Shown piece after piece: positions 8,804 through 17,895 of a stretch of 64,000 nt of DNA. The position numbers and the translations under genes are program-made. Source of the DNA: CAVWSM01 sp963799425 (GTDB taxonomy: Bacteria; Actinomycetota; Actinomycetes; Jiangellales; Jiangellaceae); the NCBI GenBank assembly GCA_963799425.1, contig CAWCXA010000016.1:310001-374000 (forward strand). Direction: 5' to 3'. Positions within the stretch are counted from its first letter, which is position 1, and each line of letters begins with the position of its first letter. A model generated the notes under the pieces. The model ran no database searches and was not told the origin of the DNA. It worked only from the letters and a program-made list of their open reading frames with translations.

Positions 8804-9415
8804 GTGCCCGCGATCCCGTCCGCGCCACCGCCGCGGACACCTGAGCTTGCCAAAGCGCGCCTGCGGCGCCGGATGCTCGATGCGCGGGCGGCGTTGACGC
8901 CGTACGACCTGTCGCTCGCCGCCCGTGATCTTCGCGACGTCGTGCTGGCCATCCCCGAGGTCCGGGCCGCGAGCACAATCGCCGCCTACGTGTCCATCGG
9001 TCGCGAGCCCGGGACCGGCCCGCTCATCGAGAGCCTGCACGAGCGTGGTGTGACGGTTCTGCTGCCGGTGCTGCGATCCGACAACGACGTCGACTGGGCG
9101 CGCTATACCGGCGCCGCGGCGTTGGCGGCCGCGGCCCGGGGGCTGCTGGAGCCGACCGGGCCTCGCCTGGGTGTCGATGCCGTGCTCGAGGCGCCGGTGG
9201 TGCTGGTGCCCGGAGTCGCCGTCGACCGCACCGGCACGAGGCTGGGTCGCGGCGGCGGCTCGTACGACCGCGTGCTCGCCCGAGTGGCTGGGCGGTCATT
9301 CACCTGCGTGCTGCTGCACGACGGCGAGGTGCTGGACGAGCCGCTCCCGCGGGAACGCCACGACGTGCCCGTGCACGCCGCCGCCACCCCCCGCGGGCTG
9401 CTGCGGTTGCGGTAA
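8804..9415 (+). CDS. 5-formyltetrahydrofolate cyclo-ligase
   Basis: A 203-residue enzyme that converts 5-formyl-THF to 5,10-methenyl-THF with ATP. The ELAKARLRRRMLDARAAL N-terminal helix, the VLVPGVAVDRTGTRLGRGGG phosphate-binding segment followed by SYDR, and the closing PRERHDVPVHAAATPRG are family hallmarks. I chose GTG 8804 rather than the in-frame ATG 8777 because a TACAGT box lies between them, which would leave the ATG outside the transcript. Length agrees with the family (about 180-210). It follows menA by 34 bp but has its own likely promoter. Confidence 0.9.
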   Translation: MPAIPSAPPPRTPELAKARLRRRMLDARAALTPYDLSLAARDLRDVVLAIPEVRAASTIAAYVSIGREPGTGPLIESLHERGVTVLLPVLRSDNDVDWARYTGAAALAAAARGLLEPTGPRLGVDAVLEAPVVLVPGVAVDRTGTRLGRGGGSYDRVLARVAGRSFTCVLLHDGEVLDEPLPRERHDVPVHAAATPRGLLRLR

Positions 9416-9595
9416 CGATCACGCTGAGCAGCCACCTTGTTGCTGGGCACAGGTTTCTGCAGACATCAAAGTGCCAAATTGCCTGCGTCAGTCGTCGAAG
9501 TGAACTTGTCCACAGGCGTCGGGACGCGTGCGTCAGCTTCCACAGATCGTGCTCGCCAACTAAGCGGGCGCGAAGAGATCGAGCAGTCTGCGCCT

Positions 9596-10558
9596 ATGGA
9601 CGAACGAATCGCGACTGTTGCAGCGGCTCAGGGCGGCGTGGTCTTACGACGCCAAGTGCTAGCCGGCGGCATCTGCGCCGAGGAGATCCGCGACCTCCTT
9701 CGGTCGAAGGCGTGGACCGTCGTACGTTACGGCGCGTACGCCGAGACGTCTCTATGCGAGAAACTCGATCACCTTGGAAGACACCTATTGGCTGCTCGCG
9801 GGAGCCTGTTGCGGCTCGCCGGCCAAAACGCCCTAAGCCACGACACGGCAGCGATAGCGCACGACTTGCCGGATTGGGGATTGGAGCTCAGCTCAGTGCA
9901 CGTCACTCGGCCAGACCTCCTCGCGTCTCGATCCGAATCCGGTGTCGTGCATCACCGAGGTGCTCTGGACCTGTCGACCTTGACCACGATCGACGGCATG
10001 CCCGTGACCCCTGCCCCGCGGACCTGCCTTGATGTGGCCCGAGAAAGGGGCTTCGAGGTGGGTGTCGTGGTGACCGACGCCGCGCTGCACGCCAAAATGA
10101 CCACCAAGCCAGAGCTACTCCGCGAACTCGCGAGGATGCGCTCATGGCCCGGCGCTCGCGTTGCCAGCCGGGTTGTTTCCTTCGCTGATGAACGCACGGA
10201 GTCGCCCGGGGAGAGCCGGACGCGGGTGGCCATAGCGTGTGAAGGGTTGCCCGATCCTGAGCCGCAAGTCTGGATCTCGGACGAGTGGGGCAAGGTCGTC
10301 GCACGGGTCGACTTCCTCTTCGAGGAGGAGAGGACGATCGTAGAGTTCGACGGTAAGATCAAATATCGCATCGGGGACCATGCCGACCGAATGACGGCCA
10401 GCGATGCGCTCTGGAACGAGAAGCTCCGCCAGGATGCCTTGCAGAGGTTGGGCTACGAGATTGTCCGCGTGACCTGGGCAGACCTGGCTGATCCGCGTCG
10501 CCTCGCTGCGAAGATTCGTGCGGCATTCGCGCGCAGCCGCCGCCGAGTGGCAGGCTGA
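9596..10558 (+). CDS. AbiEi-like antitoxin-domain / DUF559 endonuclease-fold protein
   Basis: A 320-residue protein. Residues about 1-50 (MDERIATVAAAQGGVVLRRQ onward) resemble the winged-helix of type IV (AbiEi-like) antitoxin-domain proteins. The C-terminus (ARVDFLFEEERTIVEFDGK, then WNEKLRQDALQRLGYEIVRV) matches the DUF559/Vsr-like PD-(D/E)XK fold, with Asp in VDFLF and the EFDGK acidic-lysine pair in place. Many actinobacteria carry such genes singly. The 180 bp upstream hold no gene, and no AbiEii-type toxin partner is adjacent, so it is not a recognisable toxin-antitoxin pair. Function unknown. Base use is less GC-skewed than its neighbours in parts, which hints at transfer. Confidence 0.75.
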   Translation: MDERIATVAAAQGGVVLRRQVLAGGICAEEIRDLLRSKAWTVVRYGAYAETSLCEKLDHLGRHLLAARGSLLRLAGQNALSHDTAAIAHDLPDWGLELSSVHVTRPDLLASRSESGVVHHRGALDLSTLTTIDGMPVTPAPRTCLDVARERGFEVGVVVTDAALHAKMTTKPELLRELARMRSWPGARVASRVVSFADERTESPGESRTRVAIACEGLPDPEPQVWISDEWGKVVARVDFLFEEERTIVEFDGKIKYRIGDHADRMTASDALWNEKLRQDALQRLGYEIVRVTWADLADPRRLAAKIRAAFARSRRRVAG

Positions 10559-10680
10559 CGAAGCCCCACTCGCTGGGCGGTCATCGTTCCCCGCGTGACC
10601 GCTGACAAAGGCAAATTGCGTCCCGGAGGGTGGCATTCACCTGTGCGATGCGACAACTCGGCTGTTCAGCGTGATCGTTG

Positions 10681-13197
10681 TCAAGCGGCCGGCAGCAGCC
10701 GGAGCGTGTGCGTTGCGGCGTCCCGCACCGACCCGGACGACCACCGCATCTCGATCGTTTCGCCGCTGGCCCACATCTCGGTCTGGTCGGCGTAGTTGTC
10801 GTGATACGGGTGCCCGCTGATCCCAGTGAGGTCGATCCAGCGCGACGCGTCGAAGTCGGCTAGGTCGACCACCATCCGCATGGACGGCACCCACGCGACC
10901 TTGAAGCCCTCAGCCGGGTCCCACCCATTGGCCTGCACGATGTCGGTGCCGCCGCCGGTCTCGTACGGACCCCGGTTGAACATCCGCTCCATCATCCCGA
11001 TCCCCGAGTCGCCGAAGGTCTGATCGGTGAGCGTGAGCGCGTGGATGCGGCCCCACTCCCAGTCCGACGCCCGCTTGGCCATCAGCCGCGTCAGCTCGTC
11101 GCGACCGTCGCGGAGCGCGAGCCGCAGCATGTCGTCGCGAGTCTCGCGCGTGCCGACCGTGTCGACGTTGTCCCAGAACGGGTCATCCGGGTGCTCGAGC
11201 AGGACGCGAACGACCTCCCACCAACGGCTGCCGCCATCGGGCCGTGCGTCCTCCGGCAGCTCGTCATTGAACGTGTGCTGCAGCAGCTCACGCCACACCG
11301 CGTTGAAGTAGGCGGCAGCACCCGAGTCGGCGTCCTGCCGACCGTCCCAGTCGTGCAAGAGTTCCTGGCCGTCGGCGTAGTAGCCGGTCAGCTCGATGTC
11401 GAGCAGGTACGGCAGGAGCGTGTCGGCGAAGCCGTTCTCGGAGTCCATCTGGATGTCGACCATTGCGTCTGCGTCGAGGAGTTCGGCGTCCTGCAGCCGG
11501 TCGACGATGCGCTGGCTGCGGTAGCCGTAGTCCCAGTCATGGGCGAGCAGGTACGGGTACGCGGTGCTGACGACGGCATTGTTGGCGGTGACGACGTACC
11601 CGGACTCGGGATCGAGCACAGACGGAAGGGCGTCGAAGGGCACGAAAGACGTCCACTCCCCCGTGCCCGTCCAACCCGCAACCGGCCAGCGGCCGTCCGC
11701 CCCGTCGGCTCGCACCGGGATCTTGCCAGGGGTCTGGTAGCCGATGTGCCCGTCGACGTCGGCGTAGACGAGGTTCTGGGCCGGCACCTCGAACAGTGCG
11801 GCCGCGGAGCGGAAATCTGACCAGCCGCGTGCGCGGTTGAGCGCGAAGATGGCATCGACGGTGCGGCCCGGGTCCAGCGCAGTCCATCGAAGCGCCACGG
11901 CGTAGCCGTCGCCGCGGCCCGGCGAGCCGTCCGGAACGGGCGCGGTGTCGCCGACCGTACGGATCATGTCGTCGGCGTCGGAGACGATCGGGCCGTGCCG
12001 AGTGGCACGTACGGTGACCACGACGTCGTCACCACCCGCAACCTCGATGGTCTCCTCACGCGTGACCAGGCGCTCGCTGCCGCCCGGCACGAGGTACGAG
12101 TCTTCAGTGACCTGCTCGAGGTAGAGGTCCGACACGTCGGCGGTGAGGTTGGTGACCCCCCAGGCGATGCGGTCGTTGTGCCCGATGACCACCCCGGGCA
12201 GGCCGGAGAACGTGAAGCCCATCGTCTGAAATGGGCACGCGGCTGTGCGCTCGCGGCAGTGCAGGCCCATCTGGTACCAGATCGACGGCATGGTCGGACC
12301 GAGATGCGGGTCGTTGGCGAGCATGGGGCGGCCGGTCGTCGTACGTGACCCGTCGACCACCCAAGAGTTGGACCCGACGCCCTTGCCGGTGCCGACCAGG
12401 AGAGGAACGCTGTCGGCTGCTTCCTGTACGCGGTGCAGTGCCAGCTCGGCAGCCGGGTCCGTCGCGGGCGCGACGCGGCCGGCCGGCGCTGCCGCTGCCA
12501 GCTGAGCGTCGGAAACGATCGGGTCGTGCCGGTTGTATGGATAGGCAGGCCACAGCTGCTCGACACGCTCGATCGGCATCTCACCCGCGACGAGCGACCG
12601 GCTGATCTCGTCCTCCATGTTGGCCCGCAGGTCCCAGGCCATGGCCTTGAGCCAGGCGATCGAGTCGACCGGGGTCCAGGGCTCGGGCGTGTAGTCGACG
12701 CCAGTCAGGCCGAGCATTGTGAATTGCAGCCCGAGCTCACCGCCGGACCGGTCGGACAGGTAGGAGTTGACGCCGTCGGCGTAGGCATCCAGGTAGCGCC
12801 GCGCGTCCGGGGAGAGCAGCCCGTACTCTTGCTCGGCGACCCGCCGCCACCCGAGAGTGCGGATGAACACGTCGGTGTCGACCTGGTCCTCCCCGAACCA
12901 CTCCGAGATCCGCCCCGCCGTGACGTGCCGGCGGAAGTCCATCTCCCAGAAGCGGTCCTGCGCGTGCACGTACCCCTGTGCCCGGAACAGGTCCTCCGAG
13001 GTGTCGGCCCAGATGTGCGGGATGCCGCGCTCGTCGCGCTGCACAGTGACGTCGGCTTGCAGACCGGGCAGCTCCTGCTCACCGTCGTAATCAGGGAACG
13101 CCCGCTGCACCGACCAGAACACGAGACCGGCCCCTGTGACTGCCAACAGAGTCAGCACCACAGAGACGATGATCAGGACCTTCACCAACCGACGCAC
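10681..13197 (-). CDS. Penicillin acylase family protein (Ntn hydrolase)
   Basis: An 838-residue secreted or membrane-anchored amidase precursor. An N-terminal hydrophobic segment (about residues 5-28) is followed by the alpha chain with RDERGIPHIWADT and RAQGYVHAQDRFWEMDF. Gly275-Ser276 in GVGSNSWVVDG is the expected autocleavage site, Ser276 becoming the N-terminal nucleophile of the beta chain; ANDPHLG and VIGHNDRIAWGVTN follow as usual. The family hydrolyses penicillins, acyl-homoserine lactones or other amides; the substrate here is not predictable. The GTG 13197 start has a TAGGCT box (13206-13211, minus strand) 8 bases upstream. An in-frame start at 13323 would run into the divergent peptidase gene. 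Confidence 0.9.
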   Translation of the reverse strand: MRRLVKVLIIVSVVLTLLAVTGAGLVFWSVQRAFPDYDGEQELPGLQADVTVQRDERGIPHIWADTSEDLFRAQGYVHAQDRFWEMDFRRHVTAGRISEWFGEDQVDTDVFIRTLGWRRVAEQEYGLLSPDARRYLDAYADGVNSYLSDRSGGELGLQFTMLGLTGVDYTPEPWTPVDSIAWLKAMAWDLRANMEDEISRSLVAGEMPIERVEQLWPAYPYNRHDPIVSDAQLAAAAPAGRVAPATDPAAELALHRVQEAADSVPLLVGTGKGVGSNSWVVDGSRTTTGRPMLANDPHLGPTMPSIWYQMGLHCRERTAACPFQTMGFTFSGLPGVVIGHNDRIAWGVTNLTADVSDLYLEQVTEDSYLVPGGSERLVTREETIEVAGGDDVVVTVRATRHGPIVSDADDMIRTVGDTAPVPDGSPGRGDGYAVALRWTALDPGRTVDAIFALNRARGWSDFRSAAALFEVPAQNLVYADVDGHIGYQTPGKIPVRADGADGRWPVAGWTGTGEWTSFVPFDALPSVLDPESGYVVTANNAVVSTAYPYLLAHDWDYGYRSQRIVDRLQDAELLDADAMVDIQMDSENGFADTLLPYLLDIELTGYYADGQELLHDWDGRQDADSGAAAYFNAVWRELLQHTFNDELPEDARPDGGSRWWEVVRVLLEHPDDPFWDNVDTVGTRETRDDMLRLALRDGRDELTRLMAKRASDWEWGRIHALTLTDQTFGDSGIGMMERMFNRGPYETGGGTDIVQANGWDPAEGFKVAWVPSMRMVVDLADFDASRWIDLTGISGHPYHDNYADQTEMWASGETIEMRWSSGSVRDAATHTLRLLPAA

Positions 13198-13307
13198 GGG
13201 CGGCAAGCCTAAGCGACTCGATTTCGACGCAATGCCACCCGTGTCGAACCTAACGACGCAGGGTGCCGTTGCGTCGAGCCGTCCGGCGCTCTGACAGAGT
13301 CGAACGC

Positions 13308-14030
13308 GTGACTGCTGAAGCACCGACGATCCTCGCCACCTCGGGTGGCTTCCGCCGGGGTGTCCGGACCTACATGCAGCCCGGGCCGCTCATTGATCTT
13401 GCCTTCGAGCTCGCGGGGGGACGCTCGCGGTTCACCTATATCGGCACCGCCCTCGGCGACAACCCAGAGGAGAACGCCCGCGTCCACGAGGCGTTCTACG
13501 GCACCGAAACCTCTGTGACCTGCCTCAACGTGATGCCCATGCCCAACCTCGACGACATCCGCGGGCACTTGCTGCGCCAGGACGTGATCTGGGTCGGCGG
13601 CGGCTCGGTCGCCGGGCTGCTCGAGCTGTGGCGACTGCACGGCCTGGACGAGATCCTGCGCGAGTGCTGGGGGGCGGGCGTCGTTCTCAGCGGCGTCTCA
13701 GCCGGGTCGATCTGCTGGCACGTCGGCGGCCCCACCGACTCGTTCGGCCGTGACCTGCGGCCGGTGACCAACGGGTTGGGGCTGCTGCCCTACGGCAACG
13801 GCGTGCACTACGACTCGGAGGAGCAGCGACGCCCGCTGCTGCACAAGCTCGTCGGCGATGAGGTGCTGCCGCTGTCGTACGCGACCGATGATGGCGTCGG
13901 GCTGCTCTACCGAGGCACCGAGCTGATCGAAGCGGTCGCGGACGAGCCGGGTGTCGCGGCGTACCGGGTCGAACGGCTGGCCGACGGCAGCGTGAGCGAG
14001 ACCAAGATCGAGCCGCGGCTGCTCAGCTGA
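13308..14030 (+). CDS. Peptidase E (S51 family) / class I glutamine amidotransferase-like
   Basis: A 240-residue cytoplasmic hydrolase. The nucleophile elbow SGVSAGSICWH places the catalytic Ser at about residue 131, preceded by DVIWVGGGSVAGLL; this GxSAG elbow is that of peptidase E, which cleaves dipeptides with N-terminal Asp, and of cyanophycinase relatives. The conserved GLGLLPYGNGVHYDSE segment carries the likely His. I start at GTG 13308 because VTAEAPTILATSGGFR fits the family N-terminus; the ATG at 13263 gives a basic non-family extension. Divergent from the acylase gene. Confidence 0.85.
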   Translation: MTAEAPTILATSGGFRRGVRTYMQPGPLIDLAFELAGGRSRFTYIGTALGDNPEENARVHEAFYGTETSVTCLNVMPMPNLDDIRGHLLRQDVIWVGGGSVAGLLELWRLHGLDEILRECWGAGVVLSGVSAGSICWHVGGPTDSFGRDLRPVTNGLGLLPYGNGVHYDSEEQRRPLLHKLVGDEVLPLSYATDDGVGLLYRGTELIEAVADEPGVAAYRVERLADGSVSETKIEPRLLS

Positions 14031-14035
14031 CGCTC

Positions 14036-14560
14036 TCAGAAGCGGACGCCCTCGAAGCCGGCGGCCTCCAGCACCTTCCTGCGCGCGCGGCGGGGAAGTC
14101 GGTCGACGAAGACGATCCCATCGAGGTGGTCGGTCTCGTGCTGCAGGCAGCGTGCAAGGAGCCCGGTGCCTTCGTAGCTCACCGGATTTCCCTCGACGTC
14201 GACGCCGGTGACGGCTGCGAAGTCGGGACGGCCGAGCTGCGCGTACTCCCCCGGAACGGAAAGACAGCCCTCGTCCGACAGCTCGAGGACGCGATCTTTG
14301 CCGTCGGGCAGGTGCAGGACCGGGTTGCAGACGTGCCCGACCACGCGATTGTCGTCTGCGTCTGGGCAGTCGAAGACGAACACCCGCAGCGATACGCCGA
14401 CCTGGTTGGCGGCCAGCCCTACGCCGTCCGCTTCGGCCATGCTCGCGAACATGTCGTCGACGAGCTGGCGGAGCTCGTCGTCGAAGCTCGTCACCTCGTC
14501 GCAGCGCCGGTGCAGCACCGGATCCCCGTACATCGTGATCGGGCGCGCGGTTCCGGCCAC
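14036..14560 (-). CDS. def: Peptide deformylase
   Basis: A 174-residue metalloenzyme that removes the formyl group from nascent proteins. All three motifs are intact: GVGLAANQVG, EGCLSVPG with the metal ligand Cys99, and QHETDHLDG with His141, Glu142 and His145. The GTG start at 14560 follows a GGAGG site about 10 bases upstream. It converges on the peptidase E gene and is divergent from the winged-helix gene at 14645. Confidence 0.96.
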   Translation of the reverse strand: MAGTARPITMYGDPVLHRRCDEVTSFDDELRQLVDDMFASMAEADGVGLAANQVGVSLRVFVFDCPDADDNRVVGHVCNPVLHLPDGKDRVLELSDEGCLSVPGEYAQLGRPDFAAVTGVDVEGNPVSYEGTGLLARCLQHETDHLDGIVFVDRLPRRARRKVLEAAGFEGVRF

Positions 14561-14631
14561 TGGTCGATGCCTCCTCGGCGGTGGAGCTGATGCGCCATAA
14601 CGCTAGGTCATGCGCTGTCGCCGAATATCGG

Positions 14632-14637
14632 TACGGT
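14632..14637 (+). promoter_or_regulatory. -10-like box for the AlkZ-like gene
   Basis: TACGGT ends 7 bases before GTG 14645, which supports that start and a leaderless mRNA. Confidence 0.5.
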
Positions 14638-14644
14638 CCTGAGC

Positions 14645-15700
14645 GTGGCAACGAAGCCCGCTAGGACACTGAGCCAGCGCGAGCTCAATCGTGCCGTGCT
14701 CGCACGCCAGCTCCTGCTCGAGCGAGACGAGCGACCGGTTCCGCGGGTGCTCGAGGCGATGGGCGGCGTCCAGGCCCAGTACGCGCCGGCCATGTACGTC
14801 GGACTCTGGTCCCGAGTGGCTGGTCTCGAGCGCGACGAGGTGACGCGCGCCCTGGCGGACCGCTCGATCATCCAGGCCACGTTGCTGCGCTCGACGATCC
14901 ACGTCGTGTCCGCCGAGGACTACTGGTTGTGGGCCGCGGCGATTCGCGAGCCGCGGCGGCAGTGGTACGCCCGGATCGCCCGGGGTGTCTCCGTCGATGA
15001 CACCGAGGCGGCGGCCAAGCGGCTGCGGGATGCGCTGCGAGACGGTCCGATGAGTCGCGCTGATCTCGATGCGGTGGTCAAGCCGTCACGCCACGAGGGC
15101 GTCGCTCAGTTCATCGACCTCGTACGGGTTCCACCCTCTGGCACCTGGGAGCGGCCGCGAGCCAACCTGTTCGCACTGGCTGAGGGCTGGTTGGCACCCA
15201 GCTCGGTCGGTGCCGCCGACGTCACGCCCAGGGAGGGTGTCGACCTGCTGGTGCGGCGCTACCTGACCGCATTCGGCCCAGCGGCCAAGGCCGACATCGC
15301 GTCCTGGGCCGGGCTGCCTGCACGCACGGTGACGGAGGCCCTGTCGGACGTTGAGCTGCGGCACTTCCGCTCTGAAGACGGGAAGGCATTGGTCGACCTG
15401 CCCGACCTCCCATTGCCGGACGCCGACACCCTGGCGCCCGTACGCTTCCTTGCGGTCTGGGACGCGGTTCTGCTCACTCACGCACGGCGCACGCAAATCC
15501 TGCCCGAGCAGTACCGTTCGCGGATCTTCAACACCAAGCGGCCGCACTCGTTCAACACATTTCTTGTCGACGGCGCGGTTGCGGGCAGCTGGAGGTACGA
15601 GGATGGGCGCATCGTGGTCGAGCCTTTCGGACGGCTGGCGAAGGCCGTACGCGCCGAGCTCGACGACGAAGCCGCACGTCTCGCAGCGTTCCATGCGTAG
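14645..15700 (+). CDS. Winged-helix DNA-binding protein, AlkZ/YcaQ-like (HTH_42)
   Basis: A 351-residue protein of the HTH_42 family, which includes AlkZ and YcaQ DNA glycosylases that unhook bulky or crosslinked alkyl-DNA lesions. The N-terminal VLEAMGGVQAQYAPAMY carries the family's Q-x-Q pair (Gln43, Gln45), close to the catalytic Gln37/Gln39 reported for AlkZ. Further conserved stretches are LLRSTIHVVSAEDYW and FGPAAKADIASWAGLP. Glycosylase activity is therefore plausible but not proven; many family members are uncharacterised. GTG 14645 is chosen with the box just upstream. It is 21 bp from the next gene. Confidence 0.8.
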   Translation: MATKPARTLSQRELNRAVLARQLLLERDERPVPRVLEAMGGVQAQYAPAMYVGLWSRVAGLERDEVTRALADRSIIQATLLRSTIHVVSAEDYWLWAAAIREPRRQWYARIARGVSVDDTEAAAKRLRDALRDGPMSRADLDAVVKPSRHEGVAQFIDLVRVPPSGTWERPRANLFALAEGWLAPSSVGAADVTPREGVDLLVRRYLTAFGPAAKADIASWAGLPARTVTEALSDVELRHFRSEDGKALVDLPDLPLPDADTLAPVRFLAVWDAVLLTHARRTQILPEQYRSRIFNTKRPHSFNTFLVDGAVAGSWRYEDGRIVVEPFGRLAKAVRAELDDEAARLAAFHA

Positions 15701-15721
15701 GCCATCCGGACAGGAGCCCAG

Positions 15722-16582
15722 ATGAGCAGAGTCGCCGTCACCGGTGCATTCGGCAAGACAGGTCGCGTCGTTGTCGCGGACCTGGTTGGCCACGACTACG
15801 ACGTCGTCGCGATCGACACGGCCGGGCGACCTGGTGATCAGGGCGATCTCGCCGAGCTGGGTCTGTCATTACTGCGCGCAGATATCACCGACTATGGGCA
15901 GACGGTTGACGCGCTCCGCGGCGTCGATGCAGTGGTGCACCTGGCCAACATCCCTGCGCCTGGGCTCTATCCGCCCGCGGCGACGTTCACAGCCAATACC
16001 GCGATGAACAGCAACGTGTTCCTTGCCGCCGAGTCACTCGGTCTGACCCGGGTGGTGTGGACCTCGAGCGAGACAACTCTTGGGCTTCCCTTCGACGTTC
16101 CGCCGAAGTACGCGCCGATCGACGAGGCGCATTACCCCTACCCGACGAGCACGTACGCGTTGTCCAAGGTCGTGGGGGAGACGCTGGCGGAACAGATCAG
16201 CGGCTGGTCGGGCATCCCGTTCGTCGCTCTCCGGCTGTCCAACGTGCATGTGGTTGCCGACTATGCCCGAGTGCCCTCGTATTGGGACGACCCCTACGTC
16301 CGCAAATGGAACCTGTGGGGCTACGTCGACGCGCGCGATGTGGCTGCCGCCTGCCGGCTTTCGCTGGAAGCGCCGCTGACCGGGGCGCCGAGCTTCATCA
16401 TCGCGGCGGCCGACACGATCATGACGCGGCCGAGTGTGGAACTGCTGGCGGAGGTGTTCCCCGACGTGCCGCTGACGCGAGAGGTCGACGAGTTCGAGAC
16501 GCTCCTGGCGATCGACGCGGCCGGGGCCGCCCTTGGTTACGCCCCGGTGCACAGCTGGCGCGACCACGTGGCGGCTCCCTGA
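15722..16582 (+). CDS. NAD(P)-dependent epimerase/dehydratase (extended SDR)
   Basis: A 286-residue Rossmann oxidoreductase. The nucleotide-binding motif TGAFGKTG is at residues 7-14, VVHLANI follows at the usual spacing, and the catalytic set is a Ser in VVWTSSE with the Tyr-x-x-x-Lys in STYALSK. The conserved GYVDARDVAAACRLSL segment fits the nucleotide-sugar epimerase branch. An AGGAG site precedes ATG 15722. The substrate is unknown, and nothing around it suggests a sugar pathway. Confidence 0.85.
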   Translation: MSRVAVTGAFGKTGRVVVADLVGHDYDVVAIDTAGRPGDQGDLAELGLSLLRADITDYGQTVDALRGVDAVVHLANIPAPGLYPPAATFTANTAMNSNVFLAAESLGLTRVVWTSSETTLGLPFDVPPKYAPIDEAHYPYPTSTYALSKVVGETLAEQISGWSGIPFVALRLSNVHVVADYARVPSYWDDPYVRKWNLWGYVDARDVAAACRLSLEAPLTGAPSFIIAAADTIMTRPSVELLAEVFPDVPLTREVDEFETLLAIDAAGAALGYAPVHSWRDHVAAP

Positions 16583-16694
16583 CCTGTCGTCGATACACCG
16601 CCGGAGCGTTTGGCAATCTTCTGGGCCAGCGGGCATCATTGGCAGTCAGAGGGCGGGAGTGCTAAACCCTCGAGACGCCAGGAGGAAGCCGACC

Positions 16695-17066
16695 GTGCCG
16701 ACGTACCAGTACACGTGCACCGACTGTGGTGAGCCGCTCGAGGTCGTGCAGAAGTTCACTGACACTGCGCTCACCGAGTGCCCCAACTGCGGCGGCAACC
16801 TGCGCAAGGTGTTCTCGGCGGTCGGCGTCGTGTTCAAGGGCTCGGGCTTCTATCGCACCGACAGCCGCTCGCCTGCTGCCGCGTCCAACGGATCGTCCAA
16901 CGGCTCCTCGGCTGAGTCATCCAACGGCGCCTCGGCAGGCACAGGCGACGGCGCCTCGGGGTCGTCCAGCGGTGCTTCGAGCGGGTCATCGTCGTCCGAC
17001 TCCTCGAAGAACTCCCCGTCGACTAGTGGTGCCAAGAAGAGCACGGCTGCCGGCTCCGCAGCCTGA
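16695..17066 (+). CDS. FmdB family zinc-ribbon protein
   Basis: A 123-residue protein. The N-terminal 60 residues form the FmdB/CxxC_CXXC_SSSS regulatory-domain zinc ribbon: VPTYQYTCTDCGEPLE and TECPNCGGNLRKVF give the two Cys pairs. The C-terminal half is a low-complexity Ser/Gly/Asn tail, probably disordered. GTG 16695 follows a GGAGGAA site; a longer frame to 16533 overlaps the previous gene. In actinobacteria this family commonly precedes SAF-domain and mscL genes, as here. Role not established. Confidence 0.88.
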   Translation: MPTYQYTCTDCGEPLEVVQKFTDTALTECPNCGGNLRKVFSAVGVVFKGSGFYRTDSRSPAAASNGSSNGSSAESSNGASAGTGDGASGSSSGASSGSSSSDSSKNSPSTSGAKKSTAAGSAA

Positions 17067-17146
17067 CTCGTCCACATCTGCCGCTGGCGACCGATTAGGG
17101 CCTGCCGACGTCTGTGGACAAAGCGATCAAGTGCCTGATTCCGGCC

Positions 17147-17152
17147 TAGCGT
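17147..17152 (+). promoter_or_regulatory. -10-like box for the SAF/CpaB gene
   Basis: TAGCGT ends 7 bases before GTG 17160; it fits a leaderless start. Confidence 0.45.
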
Positions 17153-17159
17153 CGCTGGC

Positions 17160-17837
17160 GTGCCCTCGACGTGGACCAGACTGATACGTGTCGCCTTGTG
17201 GCATCGGCGGCTGCTTGCCGCGGCGGTCGCGGCGGTGGCAGTGATGTTCGCGCTGGAGGCGCTCGAACCGCCTCCCCCGCCTTCAGCGGAGGTCGTGGTG
17301 GCCGCCCATGACCTGTTGCCCGGCACGGCGCTCGCAGGTTCAGATGTACGGGTGGCGCGGCTGCCCCCAGCACTCGTGCCTTCCAATGTGTTCAGCACCC
17401 CGCGCGATGTCACGGGCCGGGTCGTCACGGGCGCAGTTCGAGCGGGCGAGCCACTGACCGACGTGCGCGTCGTGAGCCCCGGATTGGTCAACGGGCTGGA
17501 GCAGGGTCACGTCGCAATGCCCATCCGGCTGATGGACGCGGCAACCGCGGCTCTGCTGAGACCCGGCGACATCGTCGACGTGGTGGCCGTGGTGGGTGTC
17601 GACGCTCTCGGGGTGACGGGCGCGGAGGAAAGCTTCGATCCGCCCACCGCCGCATTGCCATCGGCTGCAGTGGTCGCGGCAGGGGTGCGGGTATTGAGCG
17701 TCCCGCAGCCGGGAGAGGGATCAGTTGCTCTCGACGGCGCACTCGTTGTGCTGTCGACGAGCCACCAGGAGGCACTCGATCTAGCCGCAGCCGCCGTCAG
17801 CGGGCCGCTGAGTGTGGTGCTGCTGCCCGATGTCTGA
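17160..17837 (+). CDS. SAF-domain protein, CpaB/RcpC-like
   Basis: A 225-residue protein with one N-terminal membrane anchor (about residues 17-33, RLLAAAVAAVAVMFALEAL), a proline-rich linker, a SAF domain (VVVAAHDLLPGTALAGSDV, then VTGRVVTGAVRAGEPL) and a C-terminal RcpC-like segment (MPIRLMDAATAALLRPGD). CpaB/RcpC proteins help assemble Flp/Tad pili, but no tad genes are nearby and the FmdB-SAF-MscL order occurs widely in actinobacteria, so a pilus role is not assured. Confidence 0.82.
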   Translation: MPSTWTRLIRVALWHRRLLAAAVAAVAVMFALEALEPPPPPSAEVVVAAHDLLPGTALAGSDVRVARLPPALVPSNVFSTPRDVTGRVVTGAVRAGEPLTDVRVVSPGLVNGLEQGHVAMPIRLMDAATAALLRPGDIVDVVAVVGVDALGVTGAEESFDPPTAALPSAAVVAAGVRVLSVPQPGEGSVALDGALVVLSTSHQEALDLAAAAVSGPLSVVLLPDV

Positions 17838-17895
17838 CGCGACGCCCGACCCCTATAGGTTGGCCGGACGAGCCCAGATCGGAAGGGGTCAACGC

